Of a stretch of 64,000 bases of DNA, positions 34,873 to 46,792 are shown in pieces (the first letter of the stretch is position 1; every line of letters starts with the position of its first letter). The position numbers were made by a program, and so were the translations under genes. The DNA comes from Marilutibacter penaei. Lineage in GTDB: Bacteria > Pseudomonadota > Gammaproteobacteria > Xanthomonadales > Xanthomonadaceae. The notes beneath the pieces were generated by a model. The model was not told the origin of the DNA. It saw only the letters and a program-made list of their open reading frames with translations, and ran no database searches. The stretch is from positions 124,001-188,000 of the forward strand of contig NZ_JACHTE010000008.1 in assembly GCF_014145395.1 (NCBI RefSeq). The letters are read 5' to 3'.

Positions 34873-36795
34873 ATGGGCAAGATCATCGGCATCGATCTCG
34901 GCACGACCAACTCGTGCGTGGCGATCATGGAAGGCGGCAACGCCAAGGTCATCGAGAACGCCGAAGGCGATCGCACCACGCCTTCCATCGTCGCGTATAC
35001 CAAGGACAACGAAGTGCTGGTCGGCGCCTCGGCCAAGCGCCAGGCCGTCACCAACCCCAAGAACACCTTCTTCGCGGTGAAGCGCCTGATCGGCCGCAAG
35101 TTCAAGGACGCCGAGGTCCAGAAGGACATCGGCCTGGTCCCGTACGACATCATCGAGCACGAAAACGGCGATGCCTGGGTCGCGACCCAGGACGGCAACC
35201 GGATGGCCCCCCAGCAGATCTCGGCCGAAGTGCTGGCCAAGATGAAGAAGACCGCCGAGGCCTACCTGGGCGAGACCGTCACCGAGGCCGTGATCACCGT
35301 GCCGGCGTACTTCAACGACAGCCAGCGCCAGGCCACCAAGGACGCCGGCAAGATCGCCGGCCTCGAGGTCAAGCGCATCATCAACGAGCCGACCGCGGCC
35401 GCGCTGGCCTATGGCATGGACAAGAAGGGCGGCGACCGCAAGGTCGCGGTCTACGACCTGGGCGGCGGCACCTTCGACGTGTCGATCATCGAGATCGCCT
35501 CGGTCGACGAGGAAATGCAGGTCGAGGTGCTGGCCACCAACGGCGACACCTTCCTCGGTGGCGAGGACTTCGACAAGCGCGTCATCGACTACCTGGTCGA
35601 CGAGTTCCAGAAGGACCAGGGCATCGACCTGCGCAAGGATCCGCTCGCCCTGCAGCGGCTGAAGGACGCCGCCGAGCGTGCCAAGATCGAGCTGTCGTCC
35701 GCGCAGCAGACGGAAGTCAACCTGCCGTACGTCACCGCCGACGCCTCCGGGCCGAAGCACCTGAACATCAAGCTGACCCGCGCCAAGCTCGAGTCGCTGG
35801 TGGAGGACCTGGTCAAGAAGTCGATCGAGCCCTGCCGGATCGCGCTGAACGACGCGGGCTTGCGTGCCAGCGACATCAGCGAGGTCATCCTGGTCGGTGG
35901 CCAGACCCGCATGCCCAAGGTCCAGCAGGCCGTTGCCGAATTCTTCGGCAAGGAGCCCCGCAAGGACGTCAATCCGGACGAGGCGGTGGCCGTGGGCGCC
36001 GCGATCCAGGGCGGCGTGCTGGCCGGCGACGTCAAGGACGTGCTGCTGCTCGACGTGACCCCGCTGAGCCTGGGTATCGAGACCCTGGGCGGCGTCTTCA
36101 CCAAGATCATCGAGAAGAACACCACGGTGCCGACCAAGGCCTCGCAGACCTTCTCGACCGCCGAGGACAACCAGTCCGCGGTGACCGTGCACGTCCTCCA
36201 GGGCGAGCGCGAACAGGCCCGCTTCAACAAGTCGCTGGCCCGCTTCGACCTGACCGGCATCGACGCCGCGCCGCGTGGCATGCCGCAGATCGAGGTGTCG
36301 TTCGACATCGACGCCAATGGCATCGTCCACGTGACGGCCAAGGACAAGAAGACGGGCAAGGAGCAGAAGGTCGAGATCAAGGCCGGCTCGGGCCTGTCCG
36401 AGGACGAGATCGCGAAGATGGTCGCCGACGCCGAGGCCAACCGCGAGGAGGACCGGAAGTTCCAGGAGCTGGTCCAGGCCCGCAACCAGGCGGACGGCCT
36501 GGTCCACACGGTGCGCAGCACCATCAAGGACCAGGGCGACAAGCTGCCGGGCGAGGCCATCGCCAGCGCCGAGGCCGCCATCGCTGACGTCGAGACCGCG
36601 ATGAAGGGCGACGACAAGGGCCAGATCGAGGCCAAGTCGAAGGCACTGGAAGAAGCCGCGCAGGCGCTGTTCGCGGCCGTCCAGGCCCAGGCCAGCGCCG
36701 AGGCCGGCGCAGGCGAGGGCGGCGAGCAGGCCCGTCCGGCCGATGACGTCGTCGACGCCGAGTTCACCGAGGTCAAGGACGACGAGAAGAAGTAA
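34873..36795 (+). CDS. dnaK: Chaperone DnaK (Hsp70)
   Basis: 640 residues from ATG 34873 (AGAGGAAA upstream). ATP-driven folding chaperone. Nucleotide-binding domain (about 1-385): [18 protein letters not shown] at the start, [33 protein letters not shown], and [16 protein letters not shown]; linker [19 protein letters not shown]; substrate-binding domain to about 600, and a helical lid. The C terminus ends [11 protein letters not shown] in the acidic EEVD-like tail. Works with DnaJ and GrpE, encoded on both sides. Confidence 0.98.
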   Translation: MGKIIGIDLGTTNSCVAIMEGGNAKVIENAEGDRTTPSIVAYTKDNEVLVGASAKRQAVTNPKNTFFAVKRLIGRKFKDAEVQKDIGLVPYDIIEHENGDAWVATQDGNRMAPQQISAEVLAKMKKTAEAYLGETVTEAVITVPAYFNDSQRQATKDAGKIAGLEVKRIINEPTAAALAYGMDKKGGDRKVAVYDLGGGTFDVSIIEIASVDEEMQVEVLATNGDTFLGGEDFDKRVIDYLVDEFQKDQGIDLRKDPLALQRLKDAAERAKIELSSAQQTEVNLPYVTADASGPKHLNIKLTRAKLESLVEDLVKKSIEPCRIALNDAGLRASDISEVILVGGQTRMPKVQQAVAEFFGKEPRKDVNPDEAVAVGAAIQGGVLAGDVKDVLLLDVTPLSLGIETLGGVFTKIIEKNTTVPTKASQTFSTAEDNQSAVTVHVLQGEREQARFNKSLARFDLTGIDAAPRGMPQIEVSFDIDANGIVHVTAKDKKTGKEQKVEIKAGSGLSEDEIAKMVADAEANREEDRKFQELVQARNQADGLVHTVRSTIKDQGDKLPGEAIASAEAAIADVETAMKGDDKGQIEAKSKALEEAAQALFAAVQAQASAEAGAGEGGEQARPADDVVDAEFTEVKDDEKK

Positions 36796-36803
36796 GCCGG
36801 CAC

Positions 36804-36831
36804 GCCCCGGCCGCCACGCGCGGTCCGGGGC
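36804..36831 (+). other. Stem-loop after dnaK
   Basis: GCCCCGG (36804-36810) pairs with CCGGGGC (36825-36831), with an inner CCGC/GCGG helix, a CACGC loop and a single-base bulge. No U-tract, so an attenuator or RNA end point between dnaK and dnaJ rather than a full terminator. Confidence 0.45.
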
Positions 36832-36884
36832 AGGCCACGGGGTTCGGGATCGTCCTGCGGTTTCGGACCCTTGTCGCATCAACA

Positions 36885-36914
36885 GCCCGGCCCGGCATCC
36901 GCCGGCGGGCCGGG
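36885..36914 (+). promoter_or_regulatory. Hairpin that can mask the dnaJ ribosome-binding site
   Basis: In the dnaJ leader, GCCCGGCCCGGC (36885-36896) can pair with GCCGG and GCCGGG (36901-36905 and 36909-36914) across an ATCC loop with a three-base bulge. This holds the GGGG portion of the dnaJ Shine-Dalgarno in a helix. A role in thermal or coupled control is inference. Confidence 0.4.
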
Positions 36915-36929
36915 GAACCTGCAACAACG

Positions 36930-38060
36930 ATGAGCAAGCGCGATTACTACGACGTCCTGGGCGTGGCCCGCACCGCGAACGACGAGGAGCTGAAAAAAGC
37001 CTACCGTCGTTGCGCGATGAAGCACCATCCTGACCGCAACCCCGGCAACGCCGAGGCGGAAATCGCGTTCAAGGAGTGCAAGGAAGCGTACGAGGTCCTG
37101 TCGGACGCCAACAAGCGCCGCGCCTACGACCAGCACGGCCATGCGGCCTTCGAGCATGGCATGGGCGGGGGCGCGGGTGGCCCCGGCTACGCCGACATGG
37201 GCGACATCTTCGGCGACATCTTCGGCAACATCTTTGGCGGTGGCGCGGGTGGCCCGCGCGGTCCGCGACGGGGTGCCGACATCGGCTACGTCATGGAGCT
37301 CAACCTCGAGGAAGCGGTCGGCGGCATCGACCGGCAGATCGAGATCCCGACCCTGGACGAATGCGGCACCTGCAGCGGCAGCGGCTCGGCGGACGGCAAG
37401 ACCGAGTCCTGCGAGACCTGCGGTGGCCGCGGCCAGGTGCGCTTCCAGCGCGGGATCTTCTCGATGCAGCAGGCCTGCCCGCACTGCGGCGGTCGTGGCC
37501 AGACCATTGCCAACCCGTGTGGCGACTGCCACGGACAGGGCCGCGTGGAACGCAACAAGACCCTGCAGGTGAAGATCCCCGCCGGCGTCGACACCGGCGA
37601 CCGGATCCGGCTCTCGGGCGAAGGCGAGGCCGGACCGCCCGGCGTGCCGCCCGGCGACCTGTATGTCGAAGTGCGGGTGAAGCCGCACGAAGTCTTCCAG
37701 CGCGACGGCGACGACCTGCACTGCGAAGTGCCGATCCGCATTTCCCAGGCGGCACTGGGCGACACCATCCGCGTGCCGACACTCGAGGGCGACGTAGAAC
37801 TGCGCATTCCGGCCGAGACCCAGACCGGCAAGATGTTCCGCCTGCGCGACAAGGGCGTGAAGTCCGTCCGCAGCCGCCGTCCCGGCGACCTGTACTGCCG
37901 CGCCGTGGTGGAGACACCGATCAACCTGACACCCGAACAGCGCGAGATCCTCGAGCAGTTCGAAGCGACCTTCGTCGGTGACGGCGCACGCCGCCACTCG
38001 CCCCGGTCCTCGACCTTCCTCGATGGGGTGAAGGGCTTCTGGGAGCGGATGAAGTCCTGA
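36930..38060 (+). CDS. dnaJ: Chaperone DnaJ (Hsp40)
   Basis: 376 residues. Co-chaperone that stimulates DnaK ATPase. J domain (1-70) with HPD at 33-35 ([10 protein letters not shown]); Gly/Phe linker with [18 protein letters not shown] (about 90-108); zinc-finger domain with four CxxCxGxG repeats ([32 protein letters not shown]); two C-terminal beta domains ([17 protein letters not shown]..., [20 protein letters not shown]). Type I DnaJ, complete. The intergenic gap to dnaK (134 bp) holds two hairpins. Confidence 0.97.
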   Translation: MSKRDYYDVLGVARTANDEELKKAYRRCAMKHHPDRNPGNAEAEIAFKECKEAYEVLSDANKRRAYDQHGHAAFEHGMGGGAGGPGYADMGDIFGDIFGNIFGGGAGGPRGPRRGADIGYVMELNLEEAVGGIDRQIEIPTLDECGTCSGSGSADGKTESCETCGGRGQVRFQRGIFSMQQACPHCGGRGQTIANPCGDCHGQGRVERNKTLQVKIPAGVDTGDRIRLSGEGEAGPPGVPPGDLYVEVRVKPHEVFQRDGDDLHCEVPIRISQAALGDTIRVPTLEGDVELRIPAETQTGKMFRLRDKGVKSVRSRRPGDLYCRAVVETPINLTPEQREILEQFEATFVGDGARRHSPRSSTFLDGVKGFWERMKS

Positions 38061-38064
38061 TCGC

Positions 38065-38072
38065 GGAGGGGG
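38065..38072 (+). promoter_or_regulatory. Strong Shine-Dalgarno that selects a TTG start for dapB
   Basis: GGAGGGGG stands four bases before TTG 38077. The downstream ATG 38113 has no comparable site. Confidence 0.7.
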
Positions 38073-38076
38073 ACGC

Positions 38077-38835
38077 TTGTCGACGACGACCGTCGGCTTT
38101 AGCCTCTTCGCCATGACGGACACCCCACATCCTTGCCGTGTACTGATCCACGGCGCATCCGGCCGCATGGGCCAGGCCCTGCTGCGCCTGGCCGGCGAGC
38201 GTGACGATCTGACCGTCGTCGCCGCCATCGATCGCTCGACGCCCTCGCAGCGCGTGGTCGACGGCATCCCGCATTTCTCGGCGGACGAACTGGGCGGCGT
38301 GCCCGCGTTCGACGTGGCGATCGACTTCAGCCTGCCGGCCGGATTCGACCGGATCCTGGCCCTGTGCGTCTCCCGCGGACGGCCGCTCGTCTCGGGCACG
38401 ACCGGGATCGACGAGGGGCAGCGCGAGGCGCTCGCCCGGGCCGCGGCCACGATCCCGCTGGCCTGGGCGACCAATTTCAGCCTGGGCGTGGCGATCCTCA
38501 ACGAGCTGGTCGAGCGCGCCGCCCAAGCCTTGCCGGGCTGGGACTGCGACATCGTCGAATCGCACCACGTCCACAAGCTGGATGCCCCGTCCGGCACCGC
38601 GCTGACCCTGGGCGAATGCGCCGGGCAGGGCGGGGCAACGCCGCGCTATGCCTCGTTGCGCGCCGGCGACATCGTTGGCGAGCACACGGTGCAATTCACC
38701 GGGTTGGGCGAACGCGTGGAGCTCGTGCACCGCGCCACCAACCGGGACATCTTTGCCCGCGGGGCGCTGCACGTGGCTTCGCGCCTGGTGGCACGACCGC
38801 CGGGGCAGTACCGGGTACGCGACCTGCTGGACTGA
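38077..38835 (+). CDS. dapB: 4-hydroxy-tetrahydrodipicolinate reductase
   Basis: 252 residues from TTG 38077, favoured by a strong GGAGGGGG site; the ATG at 38113 would give 240, closer to the usual family length, so the start is uncertain by 12 codons. NAD(P)H-dependent step of the diaminopimelate/lysine pathway. Visible: the nucleotide-binding loop IHGASGRMGQALLRLA, DFSLP and GTTGID in the middle, WATNFSLGVAILNELVE, the catalytic histidine pair with ESHHVHKLDAPSGTAL, and EHTVQFTGLGERVELVHRATNRDIFARGAL. Lies 16 bp after dnaJ and 207 bp before carA. Confidence 0.93.
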   Translation: MSTTTVGFSLFAMTDTPHPCRVLIHGASGRMGQALLRLAGERDDLTVVAAIDRSTPSQRVVDGIPHFSADELGGVPAFDVAIDFSLPAGFDRILALCVSRGRPLVSGTTGIDEGQREALARAAATIPLAWATNFSLGVAILNELVERAAQALPGWDCDIVESHHVHKLDAPSGTALTLGECAGQGGATPRYASLRAGDIVGEHTVQFTGLGERVELVHRATNRDIFARGALHVASRLVARPPGQYRVRDLLD

Positions 38836-38884
38836 GGGTCGACATGAACAGCGGGGCGCCATCGCCCGGTCGACGCTCCGATGA

Positions 38885-38908
38885 GGCTGGCGCGATCCTG
38901 CGCCAGCC
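38885..38908 (+). other. Stem-loop after dapB
   Basis: GGCTGGCGC / GCGCCAGCC (9 bp) with a six-base loop, 50 bp after the dapB stop. Followed by GCTAGAATTC rather than a U-run, so only a candidate terminator. Confidence 0.4.
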
Positions 38909-38910
38909 GC

Positions 38911-38916
38911 TAGAAT
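38911..38916 (+). promoter_or_regulatory. Candidate -10 element for carAB
   Basis: TAGAAT in a CGCTAGAATTCTCGC context, a form frequent in this window (also at 46755-46760 before prfB). No good -35 is present. Transcription from here gives a roughly 120-nt leader to the carA start. Confidence 0.4.
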
Positions 38917-38986
38917 TCTCGCTCGCCTGAACCTCCCGAGCCGGACCGGTCCCCACCGCGTCCGCGCTTTGCTGCAACCTGGATTC

Positions 38987-39046
38987 ATGGGTCTGCGCGA
39001 AGCCGGGCAGGTCGGCATTTCCCGGCTTCCAAGGCGACCCCCGTGA
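38987..39046 (+). other. Possible carA leader ORF overlapping a perfect hairpin
   Basis: ATG 38987 to TGA 39044-39046 encodes 19 residues, [19 protein letters not shown], with four Arg codons (CGC, CGG, AGG, CGA), the last two adjacent and rare in such genomes. The stop overlaps the carA GTG (39043-39045). GAAGCCGGG (38999-39007) and CCCGGCTTC (39021-39029) form a perfect nine-pair stem inside it, ending one base before the carA Shine-Dalgarno. No strong ribosome site precedes the ATG, so expression is unproven. Confidence 0.35.
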
Positions 39047-40167
39047 CCCAACCCGCACTCCTTGCACTCGAAGACGGCACCCTCTTCGAGGGCATTTCAG
39101 TAGGCGCGCCCGGCCTTTCGGTCGGCGAAGTGGTGTTCAACACCGCGATGACCGGCTACCAGGAAATCCTGACCGATCCGTCCTACGCCCGTCAGCTGGT
39201 GACGCTGACTTACCCGCACATCGGCAACACCGGTTGCACCGACCAGGACGACGAGGCCCGCCAGACATGGGCGTCGGGCCTGATCGTGCGCGACGTGCCA
39301 CGTCGCCCGAGCAACTGGCGCAGCCAAGTGGCGCTGCCGGAGTGGCTGGCCGCGCGCGGCATCGTCGGCATCGCCGGCATCGACACCCGCAAGCTGACCC
39401 GCCTGCTGCGCGACACGGGCGCGCAGGGCGGGGCGCTGATGGCCGGCGAGGGCATCGATGCCGACAAGGCGCTGGAGGCCGCGCGCAAGTTCCCGGGCCT
39501 GAAGGGCATGGACCTGGCGAAGGAGGTCAGCACCGCCGAGCGCTATGCCTGGACGGACGGCCAGCTCGACCTGGACCGCAACGCCTTCGTGACCGCCGCG
39601 CCGCGCTTCAAGGTCGTGGCCTACGATTTCGGCGTCAAGCACAACATCCTGCGCATGCTCGCCGAACGCGGCTGCGAGCTGACCGTGGTGCCCGCGCAGA
39701 CGCCGGCCGCCGAGGTCCTGGCGCTCAAGCCCGACGGCGTCTTTCTCTCCAACGGCCCCGGCGATCCGGAACCCTGTGACTACGCGATCGCCGCGATCCG
39801 CGAGTTCATCGCCGCGCGTGTGCCGACCTTCGGCATCTGCCTGGGCCACCAGCTGCTCGGCCTCGCCGCCGGCGCCCGCACGATGAAGATGAAGTTCGGC
39901 CACCACGGCGCGAACCACCCCGTCCAGGACCTCGATGACGGGCGCGTCATGATCACCTCGCAGAACCACGGCTTCGCGATCGACGAGTCGACCCTGCCCT
40001 CGAACGTCCGCGTGACCCACCGCTCGCTGTTCGATGGCTCCAACCAGGGCATCGAACTGACCGACGCGCCGGCTTTCAGCTTCCAGGGCCACCCGGAAGC
40101 CAGCCCCGGCCCGCACGACGTTGCGCCCCTTTTCGACCGATTCGTTGCGCTCATGGAGGCCAACTGA
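39043..40167 (+). CDS. carA: Carbamoyl-phosphate synthase, small (glutaminase) subunit
   Basis: 374 residues, GTG start with AAGG 8 bp upstream. Releases ammonia from glutamine for the large subunit, supplying both arginine and pyrimidine synthesis. N-terminal domain: [35 protein letters not shown]-terminal class I amidotransferase: catalytic Cys in [28 protein letters not shown], and the His/Glu pair in [11 protein letters not shown]. Its stop is one base before the carB ATG, so the two form a tight operon. Confidence 0.97.
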   Translation: MTQPALLALEDGTLFEGISVGAPGLSVGEVVFNTAMTGYQEILTDPSYARQLVTLTYPHIGNTGCTDQDDEARQTWASGLIVRDVPRRPSNWRSQVALPEWLAARGIVGIAGIDTRKLTRLLRDTGAQGGALMAGEGIDADKALEAARKFPGLKGMDLAKEVSTAERYAWTDGQLDLDRNAFVTAAPRFKVVAYDFGVKHNILRMLAERGCELTVVPAQTPAAEVLALKPDGVFLSNGPGDPEPCDYAIAAIREFIAARVPTFGICLGHQLLGLAAGARTMKMKFGHHGANHPVQDLDDGRVMITSQNHGFAIDESTLPSNVRVTHRSLFDGSNQGIELTDAPAFSFQGHPEASPGPHDVAPLFDRFVALMEAN

Positions 40168-40168
40168 C

Positions 40169-43420
<3,252 letters not shown>

Positions 43421-43440
43421 CCCGGCGGGCCTGAACCCGC

Positions 43441-43468
43441 GCCCGGGGCCGCTTCCAGCGCCCCGGGC
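43441..43468 (+). terminator. Stem-loop after carB
   Basis: Perfect GCCCGGGGC / GCCCCGGGC stem (9 bp) with a 10-nt loop, 20 bp past the carB stop; no strong U-tract follows, so termination efficiency is uncertain. Confidence 0.45.
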
Positions 43469-43585
43469 ATCCTGATAGCCTGTCCCGGAAGGTCGCGAAG
43501 GGGTGGTGGAACGCGCTGGCGAATGCCGGCGGATTCCGCTGCCTTCTTTGTTTGTCGCGGCACCCGGTCAAAGGAAGCATTCCCC

Positions 43586-44062
43586 ATGAGAGCACCGATC
43601 ACGGTGAAGGGCGCGCAACGCCTGCGCGCCGAGCTTGAAGAACTGAAGTCGGTCCAGCGTCCCGCGGTGATCAACGCGATTGCCGAGGCCCGGGCGCACG
43701 GCGACCTGAAGGAGAACGCCGAATACCACGCCGCCCGCGAGCAGCAGGGCTTCATCGAAGGCCGCATCAAGCAGCTCGAAGCCGAGCTGTCGCATGCCCA
43801 GGTGATCGACGTCGCCTCGCTCAACGCGGGCGACCGCGTGGTGTTCGGCGCCATCGTGGAACTGGCCGACGTCGACACGGATGCCAGTACCACGTACCAG
43901 ATCGTGGGTGACCTGGAAGCCGACATCAAGCAGGGCCTGATTGCGATTTCCTCGCCGGTGGCGCGTGCCCTGATCGGCAAGAACGAGGGTGACAGCGTCA
44001 CCATCGAAGCGCCCGGCGGTACCCGCGAATACGAGATCGTCGCCGTCCGCTACGACGGCTGA
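43586..44062 (+). CDS. greA: Transcription elongation factor GreA
   Basis: 158 residues from ATG 43586 (AAGGAAG upstream). Rescues backtracked RNA polymerase by stimulating transcript cleavage. N-terminal coiled coil with the family signature [31 protein letters not shown] (acidic tip DLKENAEY), then the globular C-terminal domain from [14 protein letters not shown] to [11 protein letters not shown]-type ending. The 165-bp gap before it holds a stem-loop and a long leader. Confidence 0.96.
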   Translation: MRAPITVKGAQRLRAELEELKSVQRPAVINAIAEARAHGDLKENAEYHAAREQQGFIEGRIKQLEAELSHAQVIDVASLNAGDRVVFGAIVELADVDTDASTTYQIVGDLEADIKQGLIAISSPVARALIGKNEGDSVTIEAPGGTREYEIVAVRYDG

Positions 44063-44071
44063 CGCTGACCG

Positions 44072-45007
44072 ATGAGCCGCGCGAGGCTCCTGCTGCCGGC
44101 TGCATCCCGCTTTGGTGGCCAGCGCCTGCTTGAGCCTGTCGCGAAGGCGCTCGGCCGGGCCAACGCCGTGGCCGGCGCATCGCTGGCCCACTGTTTCGAG
44201 GTCGTGCCCGCGGGATGGCCCGCCGCGGCCGTGACCCGCCAGGCCGACCGGGGCGACGCCGCGGACGCTGCCTGGTTGCGGGCGGATCCCGTGCATATCC
44301 GTCCCGACCTCACGGGCGCGCGCCTGCTGGCGCATGGCCGTGCGATGCAGGTGGAAGCCACCGACGTCGACGCGATCCTGCCCGCCCTCAAACCCCTCTT
44401 CGGCGATGCGGGCTTTCAACTCGACGCACCCACACCTGCACGCTGGTATCTGCGGCTGCCGGCAGGTACGCAGTTGCCCGCCTTCAGCCCGCCCGATGCG
44501 GCGTTGGGCGCCGAGTTGCTCGAGCACCTGCCTGGAGGCGAAAGCGACAGCCCGGAGGCGCGGCGCTGGCGCTCCCTGCTGAGCGAAGTCCAGGTGGTAC
44601 TGCACAACCATCCGCGCAACGCGGAGCGCCTCGCGCAGGGTCGGCCGTCCATCAACTCGCTCTGGTTCTGGGGCGCCGGCCGATTGCCGACCCAGGTCCT
44701 CAGCGCCTGCCGCGAAGTCCTGAGCGACGATGACACGGTGCTCGCGTTCGCCCGGTTCGCGGGCGTCCGGAGCGGCGCGCTGCCCACCCGTTGCCCGGAT
44801 CGCATGGACGGCATCCTGGTGGACCTGCGCGACGCACGTGACCTGGCCCGGGTGCAGGCGGACTGGTTCGTGCCCTTGATTGAAGCACTGCACACGGGTT
44901 CGCTTCGCGAACTCCGGATCGATTGCGAGAGCGGGGACGGGTATCGAGTGACCGCGAGCCAGCGCTGGCGGTTCTGGCGCAAGCCCCGTACCGGGCTTGG
45001 CGCATGA
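44072..45007 (+). CDS. rpfE: RpfE-type regulatory protein
   Basis: 311 residues, 9 bp after greA. It occupies the greA-rpfE-recJ position known in Xanthomonas and has the shape of the RpfE family (sometimes labelled phosphoglycerate mutase-like, though I see no RHG catalytic motif). Conserved-looking segments: LLPAASRFGG at the start, FEVVPAGWPAAAVTRQAD, ADPVHIRPDLTGARLLA, then HNHPRNAERLAQGRPSINSLWFWGAG and the closing MDGILVDLRD. Biochemical function unknown; in Xanthomonas the gene is associated with pathogenicity-factor regulation. Its stop overlaps the recJ start (ATGA). Confidence 0.75.
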   Translation: MSRARLLLPAASRFGGQRLLEPVAKALGRANAVAGASLAHCFEVVPAGWPAAAVTRQADRGDAADAAWLRADPVHIRPDLTGARLLAHGRAMQVEATDVDAILPALKPLFGDAGFQLDAPTPARWYLRLPAGTQLPAFSPPDAALGAELLEHLPGGESDSPEARRWRSLLSEVQVVLHNHPRNAERLAQGRPSINSLWFWGAGRLPTQVLSACREVLSDDDTVLAFARFAGVRSGALPTRCPDRMDGILVDLRDARDLARVQADWFVPLIEALHTGSLRELRIDCESGDGYRVTASQRWRFWRKPRTGLGA

Positions 45008-46716
45008 ACCCGCAGGTGTCTGTACGGCGACGCGTGGCCGCGCAGGCCGGTGACTGGACCGACGCCACGCCACCGCTGCTGCGCCGGGTCTACGCCGCCC
45101 GCAACGCGCTCGACGAAGCCCAGGCACGCCCACGCCTGGCGCACCTGTTGCCACCCGACGGGATGCTTGGCCTGGAGGCCGCCGCGACCCTGCTCGCCGC
45201 GGCGATCACCGGCAATCGGCACATCGTCGTCGTCGGCGACTTCGACTGCGATGGCGCCACCGCCTGCGCGCTGGGGGTGCGCGGCCTGCGCCAGCTCGGC
45301 GCGCGTCGCGTTTCGCACGCCGTCCCGAACCGCATCACCCACGGCTACGGGCTCTCTCCCTCGCTGGTGGAGGAACTGGCCACGCTCGAACCCGACCTGC
45401 TGGTCACCGTCGACCATGGCATCGCCTGCAACGCAGGCGTTGCCGCCGCCCGCGCACGCGGCTGGCAGGTGCTGGTCACCGACCACCACCTGCCCGGCGA
45501 AGCACTGCCGGACGCGGACGTAATCGTCGATCCGAACCAGCCCGGCGACCGCTTTCCGAGCAAGGTGCTCGCCGGTGTGGGGGTGATGTTCTACGTCCTG
45601 CTCGCGTTGCGCCGCCACCTGCGCGCGCAAGGCGCTTTCGCCGATGCCGTGCCCGACCTGGGCGTGCTGCTCGACCTGGTCGCGGTCGGCACCGTCGCCG
45701 ACCTCGTGCCGCTGGACGCGAACAACCGGGCGCTGGTCGCCGCCGGATTGCGCCGACTGCGCGCGGGGCAGGGCTGCGCGGGCCTGAATGCACTGGCGGA
45801 GGTGTCGCGGCGCGCGCCCGGGCGCCTGACGGCCGCCGACATCGGCTATGCGATCGCCCCCCGGCTCAATGCGGCGGGTCGCCTGGAGGACATGGCGCTG
45901 GGCATCGAATGCCTGCTGACCGACGATGCCGGCCAGGCCCGCGAAATCGCCGCGACGCTGGACGCGATCAACAGCGAGCGTCGCGCCGTCCAGCAGCAGA
46001 TGATCGATGAGGCCGAAGCCGCTATCGAGCGCGTCGCGCTGGGCGAGGCCGTGCCCGTGGGCCTGTGCCTGCACGATCCGGACTGGCACCCCGGCGTGGT
46101 CGGCCTGGTCGCGTCCAAGATGAAGGAACGCCTGCATCGCCCGGTGATCGCCTTCGCCCCGTCCGAGCCCGGCAGCGACAGCCTGCGCGGCTCCGCGCGC
46201 TCCATTCCCGGTTTCCACATCCGCGATGCGCTCGCCGACGTCGCGGCCCGCCACCCGGGCCTGGTCGAACGCTTTGGCGGCCATGCGATGGCGGCCGGGC
46301 TTTCGTTGCACGCCGATCGCTTCGACGCGTTCCGCGACGCGTTCCAGGCCGCGGTCGCTGCGACCCTGCCGCCGGAGCTGCTCGCCGCGGAAGTCCTGAG
46401 CGACGGCGCGCTGGAGGCCGACGACTTCGTCCGCGCCAACGCCGAAGCCCTGCGGGATGGCGGCCCCTGGGGACAGGGCTTTCCCGAGCCGCAGTTCGAC
46501 GGCGAGTTCGACGTGCTGGGCTGGCGCGTGTTGGGCGAACGCCACCTCAAGCTTGAGCTCGGGGGTCCTGGCATGCGACTCAACGCCATCCACTTCGGCG
46601 GCTGGGACGGCACGCAACCGCCTCCCCGCGTCCGGATTGCCTACCGGCTCGAGCCGGACGACTACCGCGGCGGCGATGCCATCCAGCTCGTCGTCGTCCA
46701 TCGCGAACCTGTCTGA
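45004..46716 (+). CDS. recJ: Single-stranded-DNA-specific exonuclease RecJ
   Basis: 570 residues from ATG 45004, overlapping the rpfE stop. 5'-3' ssDNA exonuclease of the RecF pathway and mismatch repair. DHH domain with HIVVVGDFDCDGATACALG (metal motif), DLLVTVDHGIACNAGV, and VLVTDHHLPGEALPDADVIVDPNQ (the DHH motif itself), then DLVAVGTVADLVPL and APRLNAAGRLEDM. DHHA1 domain with SDSLRGSARSIPGFHIRDAL and RFGGHAMAAGLSL. OB fold at the C terminus. All metal ligands appear present. Confidence 0.97.
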   Translation: MNPQVSVRRRVAAQAGDWTDATPPLLRRVYAARNALDEAQARPRLAHLLPPDGMLGLEAAATLLAAAITGNRHIVVVGDFDCDGATACALGVRGLRQLGARRVSHAVPNRITHGYGLSPSLVEELATLEPDLLVTVDHGIACNAGVAAARARGWQVLVTDHHLPGEALPDADVIVDPNQPGDRFPSKVLAGVGVMFYVLLALRRHLRAQGAFADAVPDLGVLLDLVAVGTVADLVPLDANNRALVAAGLRRLRAGQGCAGLNALAEVSRRAPGRLTAADIGYAIAPRLNAAGRLEDMALGIECLLTDDAGQAREIAATLDAINSERRAVQQQMIDEAEAAIERVALGEAVPVGLCLHDPDWHPGVVGLVASKMKERLHRPVIAFAPSEPGSDSLRGSARSIPGFHIRDALADVAARHPGLVERFGGHAMAAGLSLHADRFDAFRDAFQAAVAATLPPELLAAEVLSDGALEADDFVRANAEALRDGGPWGQGFPEPQFDGEFDVLGWRVLGERHLKLELGGPGMRLNAIHFGGWDGTQPPPRVRIAYRLEPDDYRGGDAIQLVVVHREPV

Positions 46717-46792
46717 GCGCGTTCCGCCGCGGGCGGGGGCACCCCATAGCCTGCTAGAATCGACGGTCTTTATCAGGTGGTGGTGACCGTTC

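Noticed and set aside
34600-36927. 775-codon minus-strand open frame opposite dnaK
   Set aside because: Antisense to DnaK, Leu/Asp/Gly-rich shadow with no start signal.
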